Part shown: positions 44,334 to 55,301 of the stretch, one piece after another
How the letters are laid out: each line of letters opens with the position of its first letter
How positions within the stretch are numbered: position 1 is the stretch's first letter
Assembly: GCA_022592435.1 (NCBI GenBank)
Contig: JABYQS010000024.1
Span: 124,001 to 188,000, forward strand
Source of the DNA: Cerioporus squamosus
Taxonomy: Eukaryota; Basidiomycota; Agaricomycetes; Polyporales; Polyporaceae
DNA length: 64,000 nucleotides
Reading direction: 5' to 3'
Notes under the pieces: model-generated
Database searches by the model: none
The model's input: the letters and a program-made list of their open reading frames with translations, nothing else
Told to the model about the DNA's origin: nothing
Translations under genes and position numbers: made by a program

Positions 44334-45259
44334 ATGCCGAGGACCCAGCAGACCGAGATTGCGGACGACGCTGCCGTAGCGTCCCGCTCCATTGTATGGG
44401 TCGGTGACCTCGATAAACAACAGAAGGCACGAGTCCCCTGTCCGCTCGCCCAATTCACGAAGTAACAAAACTTACCTCACATCCCAGAGCGACGTACTCG
44501 AGTCAACCCTCTTTGGTCAACTTGCCGCCGACAAGCAGCACTCCTCCGACTCTGAGGAAGAGACGCTTGCGTGGTACAAGAAGTACACCGACACACTCGA
44601 AACCATCGGCTGGGTTGTCGAAAAGGCTGAGTGAGCATCCAGTTGCATTCAAGAGCCTTGGAGCGTGCTATAGTTTACATACCACATAGTTTCGCAGGGG
44701 TCAAGTATGACAAGACCGAAGGAACCATGCACGACACGGTCCTAGAGCAACTGGCGAACGATGCAACGGTCAGCAAGAGCCTCTACTCGTCGGTAGCAAG
44801 GGCGATGTTGGCATTCGCTCGCGCCGGGCCGGATTCTGAGGCCGAGAATGTGTTCGACTCGTCCTCTGTCGCGTCTTCCTCCGAGTTCGCTAGCTTCCAG
44901 ATCGCGGTGGCCTCGTGAGTTCCTTGTACCTTTGCGCGGTCAGAAGAAATGATTCACTGCCTGCTAGGGTGGATCAAGGCAACGTGGTCCTCACCTTGCT
45001 CGCATGGTTCTACTCTTCCAACCAGCGGGTGGGCAACGCCCTCTGGTTCGAGTGGCAAAATGCGACGCTGTCCATCAAGACCTGTGAGTCATACATGCTC
45101 GAAACCTGAATCCATGTCCTCCATATGACGCCCTACCTAGCCACGCTGACCATGACCTTGAACTCCAACGTCTACGAACGAGTTCGTGACTCGATCCATG
45201 AGAGGCTCGAGAGCGCTAGCAAGCTCGATCAGATCGTGCCGCTGTGTGAGTGCATATAA
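44334..45259 (+). CDS. Uncharacterised protein, paralogue 2
   Basis: Exons 44334-44432, 44488-44630, 44690-44914, 44968-45083 and 45141-45259, about 230 residues with frame kept when the TAG acceptor at 44688-44689 is used. The same block order as the paralogue at 42136-43410: IVWVGDLDKQQ, DVLESTLFGQLAADKQHSSD, WYKKYTDTLETIGWVVEKA, SSEFASFQIAVAS, LLAWFYSSNQRVGNALWFEW, LTMTLNSNVYERVRDSIHER. Introns fall at the same places, so the two genes are an old inverted duplication. The N-terminal TIEERLR repeat unit is missing here. The last intron/stop is uncertain because GTGAGT follows VPLC. Function unknown. Confidence 0.6.
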
Positions 45260-45546
45260 GCTTCTTAATCTGGGGACAAGTTCTGAATGTCAAATAGAAA
45301 CTTGAGCGGCCCAGGCGTCACCTATGTTGGGTGACATGTGGAGAAAGGGGAGACGGGTGTAGAGGAGCAGACGTTCTATGTAGTGTGGTTGTGCGCGTCC
45401 GTCGGGGAATGGATTGTCGGTCATCGTCTTGTGTGTATAAGTCGCCTGTTGATTCCGCCATGACGAGGTTTCGCTACGTTGTACCAGTCATGAAGTGCAT
45501 CATGGGTGCGCGCGCAGACTGGCGCATGCCTTGATAAATCCGTAGG
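45260..45546. other. Intergenic stretch
   Basis: 3' flanks of two convergent genes (paralogue 2 and RSA3). No gene seen. Confidence 0.4.
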
Positions 45547-46194
45547 TCATGTATTGTGGTCAAGTACAATCTCCATCTCAGTCGTGCTGCTGTCGGGCCC
45601 CACTCGAGAGGTCGTGAGGACCTCTCCGCCCGCGGCCAGCGAGTCGATGAGCATGGCCAGACGCGACGTGGTCAGATTGGGCTCCTAGTTGCACGTTGAT
45701 ATGGGACGGTTGGAAAGAGAGGATGCGGTGCCCACCTTCCGAATCTCCTCCAAGTCATCCCTGAACGCGTCGGCAACAGAGGCCATCCAGAACTTCCTAA
45801 ACCGCTCCTTCAGAACTTGCTCCTGTCCTTGCGCCCCGGAAGGGGGCAGGAACGACGGTACAGCAGATGGAGGGGGTGTTGGCGACTGTGTCCGTCGCGC
45901 GGGCTTTTGAGGTGCGGCAGTAGGAGAGGGCGCCCTCGCAGGCCCAGCGTCGGAGTCGTTGTCCGAGTCGGACTCAGAGGATGAGGATGAGGACGAGGAC
46001 TCTTCGCTGGGCTCTGGCTGAGGCTGGGGTCTCTTCGCGGCCTTCCCGGGCACGCGGACGACGACTTGGGTGGGGGCCTCGGAGTCGGACGAAGAGTCGT
46101 CAGAGGGCGACGACTCCGAGGACGACGCCGCGGCGCGTCGCTTGCGCTTTCGCGTCCGCTTCCTCGCGGCAGGTTTTGGTTGCGCGGGGGCCAT
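45547..46194 (-). CDS. RSA3: Ribosome assembly protein RSA3
   Basis: Nucleolar factor of early 60S assembly (Dbp6 complex). Exons 46194-45736 and 45684-45547 (GTGGGC...ACTAG intron) give 198 residues. The N-terminus is basic (ARKRTRKRKRRA), followed by a long Ser/Asp/Glu and Pro-rich disordered region. The conserved C-terminal module is intact: LKERFRKFWMASVADAFRDD, LEEIRKEPNLTTSRLAMLID, SLAAGGEVL. The family is defined by this module, and the length fits. Its ATG lies 200 bp from the ADE2 ATG, head to head. Confidence 0.85.
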
Positions 46195-46394
46195 GGTCAG
46201 GAGGGGCGAGCCCGAGGAGGTCGTGGACGATGAGCTCGAGAACGCATTGCTCGGCGTTCAGATGCACAAGCACTTGCAGGAAGTTTGCGGACCGGCGCTT
46301 GCGACTTTGTCCTCGACGATCATCTCGGTGTCGTTCGCGAGCTCGCCCGCTGATAGACAAGTCGTACGAAGACACGTCGAATCACGGATCCACA
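46195..46394. promoter_or_regulatory. Divergent promoter between RSA3 and ADE2
   Basis: 200 bp between start codons. On the plus strand an ATG overlaps the RSA3 start (CCATGG, 46191-46196) and is open in the ADE2 exon-2 frame, so an upstream or extended ORF is possible, but the canonical ADE2 start is 46395. Confidence 0.45.
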
Positions 46395-48364
46395 ATGGAC
46401 AAGGTCGTTGGGATTTTAGGTGGGAGTGGGTCGTCCTCGCCTCTGTACCAGACGAAACTTTGCTAACACAGTTCTTCCCTCTGCTCAGTTCTTGTATCAT
46501 ACCGAGAATCCAATGTTCACACATATACCTAGGCGGTGGCCAACTCGGCCGTATGCTGGCAGCCTCAGCTTCGCTTCTGAACATCGATGTTGTCGTCCTC
46601 GACGTCGGAGACAATGGTCCTGCCAAGCAAGTCGTTGCACCGCGCGCGCCCCAGCTCGCCCACATCGACGGTTCTTTCGCCGACCCCGAGAAGATCCGTG
46701 AACTCTCGGGGAAGGTGGACGTCCTCACCGTCGAGATTGAGCATGTGGAGGTGGGCGTACTGGAGGAGGTCGAGAGCAAGGTCCCGCTAGGGGTGCACCC
46801 TAGCCCGTTCACCATCAAGACGATACAGGACAAGTTCGTTCAGAAGGAGCATCTGCGCAAGTCCGGTTGCCCCGTATCCGACTTCCTGCGAGTGGATTCG
46901 ACAGAGGAGTCCATCCGCGCAGCTGCCGACAAGCTGGGTCTCCCGCTAATGCTGAAGAGCCGGACGCTGGCGTACGATGGGCGAGGTAACTTCGTCATTC
47001 GCGACCTTGCCCAGGCGCAAGACGCGATCAACGCGCTTGGCAATCGCCCTCTCTATGCTGAGAAGTGGGTGCCGTTCGTGAAGGAAATCGCCGTCATGGT
47101 CGTACGCTCGCGGTCTGGTGAAGTGGTCTCCTATCCTGTCGTCGAGACGGTGCACAAGGACAACATCTGCCATTGGTTTTCGCTCCACTCCGGAGTTGCG
47201 ATCCCTCAATAGCGTCCCAGTGCTCGCGAAGTTGCTGAGAATGCCGTGAAGACCCTCCAAGGTGCCGGTGTCTTCGGTGTGGAGATGTTCCTTATGGCAG
47301 ACGGTCAGTGCTTTCCTATCTCAACGTGAAGGCTTCAGCTCATGAGTGCATCAGGGACTGTATATCTCAACGAGATCGCACCTAGACCACACAATCAGGC
47401 CACTATACGATCGAAGCATGCGAAACATCTCAGTACGAGAACCATCTCCGCGCCATCCTCTCCCTCCCGCTAGGCTCCACCGCCCTGAAAGTGCCCTCCG
47501 CCTGCATGCTCAACATCCTCGGCGCGTCGTCCAACCTCTCCGAGATCACCTCCTTCTCCGAGTTCGCACTCACGGTCCGCGGAGCTCGCGTCCACCTCTA
47601 CGGCAAATCCGAGTGCCGTAAAGGCCGCAAAATGGGGCACATCACCCTCGTCGCCGACTCCGACGCCGAGCTCAGCAAGCGCCTCCGCCCCCTCCTCGAA
47701 CGTCTCCCGGGCGGCCACGACCCGCAAGAGCTCGACCTGTACGCGCCCCTCTTCCCCGGACGCGGGTTCTCCCACAAGCAGCCCCTCGTGGGCATCATCA
47801 TGGGCTCCGACTCCGACCTGCCCGTCATGCTCCCCGCAGCAGACATCCTCAACCACTTCAACATTCCCTACGAGCTCACCATCGTGTCCGCACACCGTAC
47901 GCCCGACAGGTTGGTCGAGTACGCACGGTCTGCCTCTGCTCGAGGTCTCCGGGCCATCATCGCGGGCGCAGGCGGCGCCGCACATCTCCCCGGTATGGTC
48001 GCCGCGATGACTGCTCTGCCCGTGATCGGTGTCCCGGTCAAGGGCAGCTCGCTCGACGGAGTCGACTCGCTCCACAGCATCGTTCAGATGCCAGTGCGTA
48101 TTCTCTCCCTTCGTACATGCTCATGGTGCCTGCTAACCTGTTTCCTTCCAGCGCGGCATCCCCGTGGCTACTGTCGCAATCAACAACGGTACGAACGCCG
48201 GTCTCCTGGCAGTGCGTATCCTGTCCGCAGGCCAGCCTCAGCTCGTGACCGCCATGGACGCCTACCTGAAAGCCTTGGAGAAGGAGGTGCTGGGCAAGGT
48301 CGACAAAATCACGGAGATTGGATGGGATGCGTACGAGGCGGCGAAGAAGGCGCGAAGCAGCTAG
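46395..48364 (+). CDS. ADE2: Phosphoribosylaminoimidazole carboxylase ADE2 (PurK-PurE fusion)
   Basis: Converts AIR to CAIR in purine synthesis; fungi fuse an ATP-grasp PurK-like half to a PurE-like carboxylase half. The start MDKVVGIL joins across an intron (46420-46532) to [23 protein letters not shown]-grasp segments include [38 protein letters not shown] and the EIAPRPHN region. The PurE half shows [56 protein letters not shown] and [21 protein letters not shown] last intron is at 48094-48151, then [20 protein letters not shown]. Frame breaks occur near 47173 (ICH to LVFAPLR), 47220 and 47395 (PRPHN), all explicable by missing bases. A 46-47 bp intron with a GTTTTC donor could bypass the first two at the cost of conserved residues. 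The gene should be essential for adenine prototrophy, so indels are likelier than decay. Confidence 0.93.
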
Positions 48365-48600
48365 ACCGAAGATATTTGTAATTTCAAGTTGTCTCACTAG
48401 AAATATTGTATCTGTACGTGTACTGCATAGCTCACCGTTTGCAGCGCTGGCTGGCAGGTGAAAGTCTCAAACGTGAAGTACGCCGTCAAGCTCGCGACGA
48501 CTGCTATAATACAACATATCATGAGGTGATGCTAGTGTACATACAAGATCCCCTGAAACGAAAACATGAATATAAGCAACAAAGTGACGCAGCACATTGA

Positions 48601-50941
48601 TCACAACCTCGACAGCACCTGCTCCCTCTCCGCGACGCGTGCGAGCTCACCCACCTGCTTCTCGCCAACCTCCGCCCACCACCGCTCAGCAGCCTCGTCC
48701 GCATCATACGCGAACTGCGCCAAATTCTTGTCCTCGTCCGCCCACTGGTTCGCGCTCCCCGCGAGCTTCTCGTCCGCAGCGCGCTTGCCCTCGCGCCAGC
48801 GCCGGAGCTCCGCCTCCGTCGCCTTGCGCATGTCCGCGTCGCGCTGCTCCTGCTCAGGCCCGTCCGGAAGATGGAAGATCTTCTGATTGAGCCGGGATTG
48901 CCGCTGCGTCTCTGCTGTGCGAGGCAGCCGCAGGTCTTCGTATGCCTGCAGGAGGGGCTTGAGCTGTGCAGGATGAGAGAGGCGGGAGAGCAGGTTGCCC
49001 AGCACGGCTGCGTCCTCGATGGCCATCGCAGCGCCTTGCGCACGGTATGGCTGCAAAGACCCCTCTGTGAACAGGCAAGCATAGATTTGTATGCTGTGGA
49101 CTCACCAGCATGGGATGACACGCGTCGCCGAGTAGAATGACGCGGTACGACGGGTGTATCCATGTCTTCAGCGGCTTGCGATCCATGAGTCGCCACTTAA
49201 GTGTCGAGTCGATGAAGCTCAGAATCTTCCGAACACTGAGAAAAGTGAGGACGTGAGCATTCGACCGAGAAACATAGAACTCGTCCAGAGACGCTGTGAT
49301 AGATGGGTTAAATGGTGCACGCACCGTGGTTCGAAGTCCGCGAAGTCTGCGCGCATCTTGTCAGCGCTTCCTTCGGCGGTCCAGGACTCGACGGAACCGT
49401 CATCAGGATGGGCGAGCACGAAGTTGTACTCGTTCTTTGCTCGCTGCATGAGACTGAGCCACGAGATCAAATGCATCCAAAGAAAGGCACGCACAATGTT
49501 ATACGCCATGATGTGCCGCCGAGGGCCCATCCAGCCTGTCATTTCTGGCACATCAACGAGCTCTCTGAGCTCCGGGTCGGCTAGAAGGAGGTGGGCTGGC
49601 ACAATCGCGCGATACACGGCGTCCCCGATTGGCTCCGCAGGGTTCGTATGACCGAGCACGACGCGCTGCACCAGGCTCTTGACCCCATCCGCTCCGATGA
49701 TAAGGTCCCCACGCACGACCTCCCCAGAGCCGAGCGTGATAGAGGGCGCGTCGGGGTCCACGCTCACCACCGTTGACTTGAGACGCAGGGTCATAAACGG
49801 GGCGGCGAGGTCGAACAACAGCTTGTGCAGGTCGGCCCTGTGAATGTGGTAGTACGGCGAGCCGTACTTCTCCTCCATGTCTGTCCAGCGGGTGTAGCCT
49901 ACGCGCTCGCCTGTCGCGTATCGTCGCAGCACTATCGCCTCCGGGCGGACACCGACAGCCTCGAGGGCGCTGTCTGCGCCCCAGCGCCGAAGTAGTCGCG
50001 AGAGGTTGGGCGTGATCTGTACTAGCGTGTCCCCAGATATTGAACAAGCGCCCAGCGACCCCAGATGTTGCACAAACGCCTTTAGGCCTCTTGTTTCTCA
50101 ACAGTATTATGCACAAGATATATCGTCATAAAGCGCAATGTCTCAAGAGCATGATGCAAAAAGAATGGGCAAGATAGACCCACTCATAGGAAAGTTATGA
50201 ACGCATCTGTGTGCCGCTTGCACCTCCTGGGACAGGAAGTGGGCTCATCCCGGGTGCTGCAGTGGCTCCGGGGATGCCGGCTTCCAGGACACTTATACAG
50301 CACTGTATTGCTATAAGTCGTGCATTTTTCCGGGGTTGTACGTGCCGTAGGGGATGTGGGATTGAGGGAAGGATGTGAGGCGTGACAAGAGCCACACCCG
50401 AGTGCATCGGAGTTCGAAATTGACAGTGGTCCACACGTCTCAATCGGGCAGTTGGTGAGCGGAGTTTGAGCACGGCATCAGTTGGCTCAGTGACTCTGCG
50501 TGACATCCGCTGGGCGGCTGTGTGCAAGTACTGGGGTCAAACGACTGTTCCCCAGATCCTTGCTGTTCCTCTCATCCGTTCACCACCAAATTTCATACAA
50601 GGGTACGTGACAGTATCGCAAACCTACCTGTGAAATTGGAAGGTAATCGGAGGAAAGGGGACTGAGATATCGCGAGACCCAGTTTGGCTGTTCAAGATCT
50701 GGGGACACGCTAGTATGCCTGCGCCGACTTCGCCGATGGCGGCAGCAGCCTCAAAGAGGGTGACCTTGTGTCCTGCCTTGCCGAGACAGTGTGCGGCAGC
50801 GAGCCCGCCCATTCCGCAACCGACTATGAGGATGTGCAGAGGGTGGGATGCCTTGCGTCCATTGTACAGCATGGTGTGCTGGGATGCACCTTCGACGCCG
50901 GCAGCGTTGTGGGCGGAGACGGGAGTTGGGCGGGCGGCCAT
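48601..50941 (-). pseudogene. FAD-dependent monooxygenase (salicylate hydroxylase-like), interrupted by a TIR element
   Basis: Class A flavoprotein hydroxylase of aromatic or secondary-metabolite substrates. The ATG at 50941 gives a short leader then HILIVGCGMGGLAAAHCLGK (GXGXXG FAD motif) and AIGEVGAGI. Here a 692-bp element (50022-50713) is inserted. On the other side the frame resumes exactly as QITPNLSRLLRRWGAD. The rest follows in exons 50019-49325, 49235-49106 and 49050-48601: YHIHRADLHKLLFDLA, GDLIIGADGVKSLVQ (the GD/DG motif), YRVILLGDACHPML (second FAD-binding GD motif), PYRAQGAAMAIEDAAVLGNL. The element brings stops and no in-frame splice pair I can find, so the allele is probably null. 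The remaining introns and motifs are intact, so the insertion looks recent. Confidence 0.8.
50022..50713. mobile_element. 692-bp TIR element with TA duplication inside the monooxygenase coding sequence
   Basis: CTAGCGTGTCCCCAGATATT at 50022 and its reverse complement at the right end (to 50713) match over 25 bp with one mismatch. TA flanks both ends (50020-50021 and 50714-50715). Removing the element and one TA restores the codon series GGC ATA CAG ATC, which proves the insertion point and the duplication. No transposase is encoded. The TA target fits Tc1/mariner-type or similar non-autonomous elements. Confidence 0.88.
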
Positions 50942-52029
50942 GGCGGACGGGGTCACGGAGGGAACCTGGGGAAGACAGTGCGGGGCACAAGGCGGGGCAC
51001 ATCATATAACATGGAGGAGGTTAAACGATTAGGTTATACAGTATACCCTATGCGCCCGTTAGCGTCATGCAGGAGGGTCAGAAGAGAAGGTCGGCACACC
51101 ATCACTCTTGCGGACAGAAGTGCGAATTGCCATAAGTATGAGATAGACGGACTCACCTCGGTCTCGTGCTCACCCAGCGCCGCCCATGATCTTGGTGAGG
51201 TAAGCCGAGCCTTCGCAAGCCCGCCGCATGCCAGAGCTTAGGAGTACGTCGAGAAGGAGTTCATCGTCGCTGCTGAACTCGGGAGACGGATGCAGTACTG
51301 ACGAACATGCATCAAGAGCGTACCTGACTGTCAGGAAGGCTCTGGACTAGCACGGCTTAGTTCGGGTAAGTAAGCACTCTGATTGTGTAAGCATGTCCTA
51401 TTGATGCTCAGTTATGTAGTCGGCGTTTACTCGGTTAGTAAGTAGTATGTTCAGCTTCAAGCTCAGCTTGAGGTGGTTGCTATCGCCTCCCAACCTGCGT
51501 TCCGTCTTGACACAACGATACAGGCTGTTCCGGAACTTCCATGATTTGTACAGCCTATTGTGTACTGCATGGCGGCTGTTGCAATGCATAAGGCTCGAAG
51601 TCTCTACCTGGCGTTCTCCTAGCCGGCAGCGCTGGCAGTCACTGACACTGCTTGACCACACAATTTCATATCTTCTTGCATTCGAGTTTTGCTGATCCTT
51701 GGTCCTTACGTGCCAGCACCGTGCGCAGCCATCTGCCATGCTATATATGCCCGTTTTCCTCACTGAGTACCGGAGTCTATAGGACATCGATATCCCCCCT
51801 TCCCCCGCAACATACCACGAAACATGGTCTGTACTTCTTCAATCTGCTCCGGCCCAGTATACTGATCCAGTATCTACTGCAGCATGTACTTTGCGCAGAC
51901 CTATATCCTTCACCTTGTCGAGAAGTTTCCAGTGTCCCTGACTGCCCGCCAAACCAACCTGACGAGACAGCCGTTCCGCCGGATGGCGCCGTGAGCAATC
52001 GTGCCGCGTCTAAGGTGAGCTCGTCCTCC
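50942..52029. other. Intergenic region
   Basis: Promoter side of both the monooxygenase (minus) and the HET gene (plus). No gene recognised. The plus frame of the HET gene is open back to about 51652 but contains no ATG before 52030, so an upstream exon is possible. Confidence 0.35.
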
Positions 52030-54961
52030 ATGCCATCGCACGATCATCCACTGAACCGTCCTCAGAAACCAGCCGATGAGATTGTGGAGCTCTCCTGGAC
52101 ATGGCTGGTTCCCCAGCTGCCTTTCGTTTTCCGCATACCCAGCTCCGACCTCTACTACAAGCTCTACCTAGAGGCGATCGCCCACCTACGTTCGACCTAC
52201 CCTCCTTGCGCGCTCACATGTGACGCAGTCACCACACAACAAGAGCCGCTGTCCAATCATCATCCAGCCTTCGGTACTCTAGTCAACCGGCTTACTGACA
52301 AGTGCACCATCCCCGAGGGGCGACGGGTCCAAGTCGACGTGGAGGCTACTCCAGACTCGATGCTCGACTTCATCATCGTCGGGATGCTCCACGTGGTCGG
52401 GATCAACCGCAACCGTCCTGAAGGCTCGGGCAGATACCACGAGAGCTGCATAATGCGGAGAGAACAGCCCGACTACGACGGAGAGCGGCTGTACCAAGCT
52501 GCCTTCCTCGACTTGATAGCCTCCCTGTGGGAGGACGAGAGTCGTAACAGAACGCGGACTACGTGGTCGCCCATGCCCTGGTCCCGGGCGTCATTACAGG
52601 AGCCCTTCGCGGCTCAGCCCGCAGGCGAGTGACGGCTTCGCTATCTTTCCTCGTCCACGACTCGCTCACAGGCAAATCACAGATTCCATTCCGCCTGGAC
52701 AGGTCCCTACCGGAGAGGCGCTGGACAGCTTGAGCGACGACGACCTCGTCATCCGTATGTCGCGGTCCGCATACGGCTACCCACTCGATATTCCGTGGCT
52801 GGGTTTCCCTCACGATGGTTACCCCTTCTGCTTCAACCTATCCACCTACACCAAGATCCGCCGTACCGCCACAGCTAGCCTGCGCGACGATGCCTCGCTC
52901 TGGCTGAGCGCGATGACTTTCGGCCTGCTCGAGGCGGTGATCTCCATGAAAATACCCGAGGAACTTTTCCTCATTCCTGGTCCTGGCGGAAACGGGCTCG
53001 TGCTCTCCGGAACCCGGCTGCTGCGCTTCATGGCCAACTGGCTGCCCTTCATGCAGGCGTACGCGTGGTCAAGTGCAGATGCGCGCAAAGCACGGGGACG
53101 ACAAGTCGCACTGATCATGAAGCGCGCTTTGGGGGCCCTCGACGAGGAGATGCGCAAGGGTCTTAGTGTCTTTCTTCGAGCTGGCTTTCAAGAAGAGGAG
53201 CTCCTGGACATCATCGGTTCTGTTTCGATGATGGTGGTTGTGTTATGCGGTCACGCGTTTTCCGTCTGGAGCGACAACCCTATGCTCAAGGAGGTCTATG
53301 ACCAGACGAGGGACACCCATCGCAGCCTCTACTCGGCCACTGTGGAGTCCTTCCAGGCGAGGATGTTACGCGCCGGGTGGTGTCCCAACACCATTCGGTC
53401 GCAGTTCATGGCGGTCCATGGGCTCCTTTCTGTTATCTCGAACTTCTCTCGTCTTCCGCCCCACGTACGACGCTCTCCCGATGAACACAAGGGCTGCACC
53501 GAGACTTCCTGCGCCTTGTACACTGTCGATGAGGCGACATACGTCCCTGCCCACGTCGACCCCTCTTGCAAGTGCGAACATATCATCCCACCGCTCGACG
53601 ACATCTCACGCATCCTCGGCGAGGTCGGCGAAGAGGCCTTCCCCGCGCTCACGTTCGACGGCACCCGCCTCCTCGTGCAGCCTGCGATCAGAGGCTTCTA
53701 CGTCGCCGTATCCCACGTCTGGGCTGACGGATTGGGGAGCACGTCTGAAGCCGGTCTGCCGGCTTGTCAAGTTGCCCGCATATCGGCGCTGGCGAAACAG
53801 CTCCTCCCCGAAAGCGGCGCATTCTGGATAGACTCGCTCTGCATCCCCGGAATTAAGCGTCTCCGGAAGCGCGCCATCAAGCTCATGGCCAATACCTACC
53901 GCGATGCTGCGAAGGTCCTCGTGGTGGACGAGGGCATCCGCACGGAGTGCTCACTTTCTCACACGTGGGAAGTGAACCTCCTGCGCATCGCGACTTCTGG
54001 CTGGTTGCAGCGGATCTGGACCTTGCAGGAAGGCGTCCTCGGTCGCACGCTCTGCTTTGAGTTCAAGGATGGTCCCGTAGACGTCGCGGAGGAGGTCAGC
54101 AAGCTCACTCTCGAGCTAGCACACAAGAAGGACGCAGCGAAGATATCTGCGGGCTTCGAGCTGCTCTACCTGGAGGCGTACAAGCCTCACGTCCCCCTAC
54201 TCGCGTTTCGTGCAGACAATAAGGGCACGCCGGCTAACGAGTACACCTTTGGCGAGGTCATTTGGCTCTTGCAGAACCGGTCGACCTCGAAGCGGGAGGA
54301 CGAGCTGATCTCCATATCCAGTCTGCTACCACTTGATGTCGAGGCCTTGCTTGCTATCACCGGCCCAGACGCCGCGGAGTGGCGTATGAGGTCCGCGCTC
54401 CTGCAGCTCCAACTCGTTTCACGGCATCTCCCCCTCCTTCCGGTGGCCAAGCTCAGCATCCCCGGCTTCACATGGGCGCCCAGGACCCTTACGCAGACCT
54501 ACGACCACGGAGACCTGAAGCCCGGTGACAGCATGGCCCTCTGTATGGAAGATGGCCTGGTAGGCGAGTACGGCATCGCATCCTTCGAGACTCCGTTGCT
54601 CGTCCCAACGGGGTGCAGAGACGGCTCGCAGGAGGAGATGAAGGTCCTCATCTCCCACCGCGCCTCAGACTCGACCTTCACGGTCGCCCTCCGGTGCCCG
54701 AACACATTGTCGTCGTTCGACGCGCTCATCTTCATGAACTCGGAGCTGCCCGACGACCGATCGGCCCTTTGCGCTGCGGTCCTTCGCAACGGCGTCGGCC
54801 TCGAGCATTGGACGGAAGAGGACGGCCCGCTGTGCTGCGAATACGTTTCGGCGGGTCACATCAAGCCTTTAGCGTGGCGACCACATGAGCTTGAGAGAAA
54901 CAAGATCGATCCGCCTGTCCTTCTTTCCGAAGTCCGTATGATGCAGCTCCAGATCTCATGA
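52030..54961 (+). CDS. HET-domain protein (heterokaryon incompatibility type)
   Basis: HET domains act in fungal allorecognition and programmed cell death; many copies are paralogues of unknown specificity. The first in-frame ATG is 52030 (MPSHDHPLNRP). A long N-terminal region with conserved patches (YKLYLEAIAHLRSTYPPCAL, DSMLDFIIVGMLHVVGINRN) precedes the HET core: FYVAVSHVWADGLGSTSEAG, FWIDSLCIPGIKRLRKRAIK, LMANTYRDAAKVLVVDEG, and WLQRIWTLQEGVLGRTLCFE. A C-terminal region of about 300 residues ends at 54961. The product is about 950-980 residues. Two frame breaks in A runs (about 52552 and 52675) divide otherwise continuous coding sequence (DYVVAHALVPGVITGALRGS, then ITDSIPPGQVPTGEALDSLS). 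Single missing As would mend both. No NLR or lipase partner domain is seen. Confidence 0.8.
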
Positions 54962-55301
54962 GTCTTTGTGCGCTCTCGGAGTTCAATAATGTACTAGTAT
55001 TGTATTTGGACGTCGCATAGTATTTAGTATGTCTGAAGCATTGCGGTTGGTTCAGTGGATGCAAGGGGAGGGGGGCGTACTACAACTGATATGTAGCGGA
55101 GGTGAAAATGAAGGCCTGAGGACATGGGAAGGATCTACTAGGCGTGACTGTGGTTATATAACAACACGATCAGTAGAGTCAAGTGGTGAGTAGTCCGTAT
55201 AGACGCCGAGGCGCGATGACTTCATGCCCACGGGCCCGACCGCCATCGCTTAGTACATTTCGTCCTCTACATCCATCTCACCTCACTGGAAGTCTGCAGC
55301 G
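54962..55301. other. Intergenic stretch
   Basis: 3' flank of the HET gene and 5' flank of TCF25/RQC1. No gene seen. Confidence 0.4.

Noticed and set aside
46070..46420. Plus-strand frame open upstream of ADE2, giving a possible N-terminal extension
   Set aside because: The canonical ADE2 start ([15 protein letters not shown] across an intron) is present at 46395; the upstream frame is antisense to the RSA3 exon and most likely open by chance.
52030..52632. Separate gene upstream of the HET domain
   Set aside because: The coding character continues through two single-base breaks into the HET frame, so one gene is more economical.
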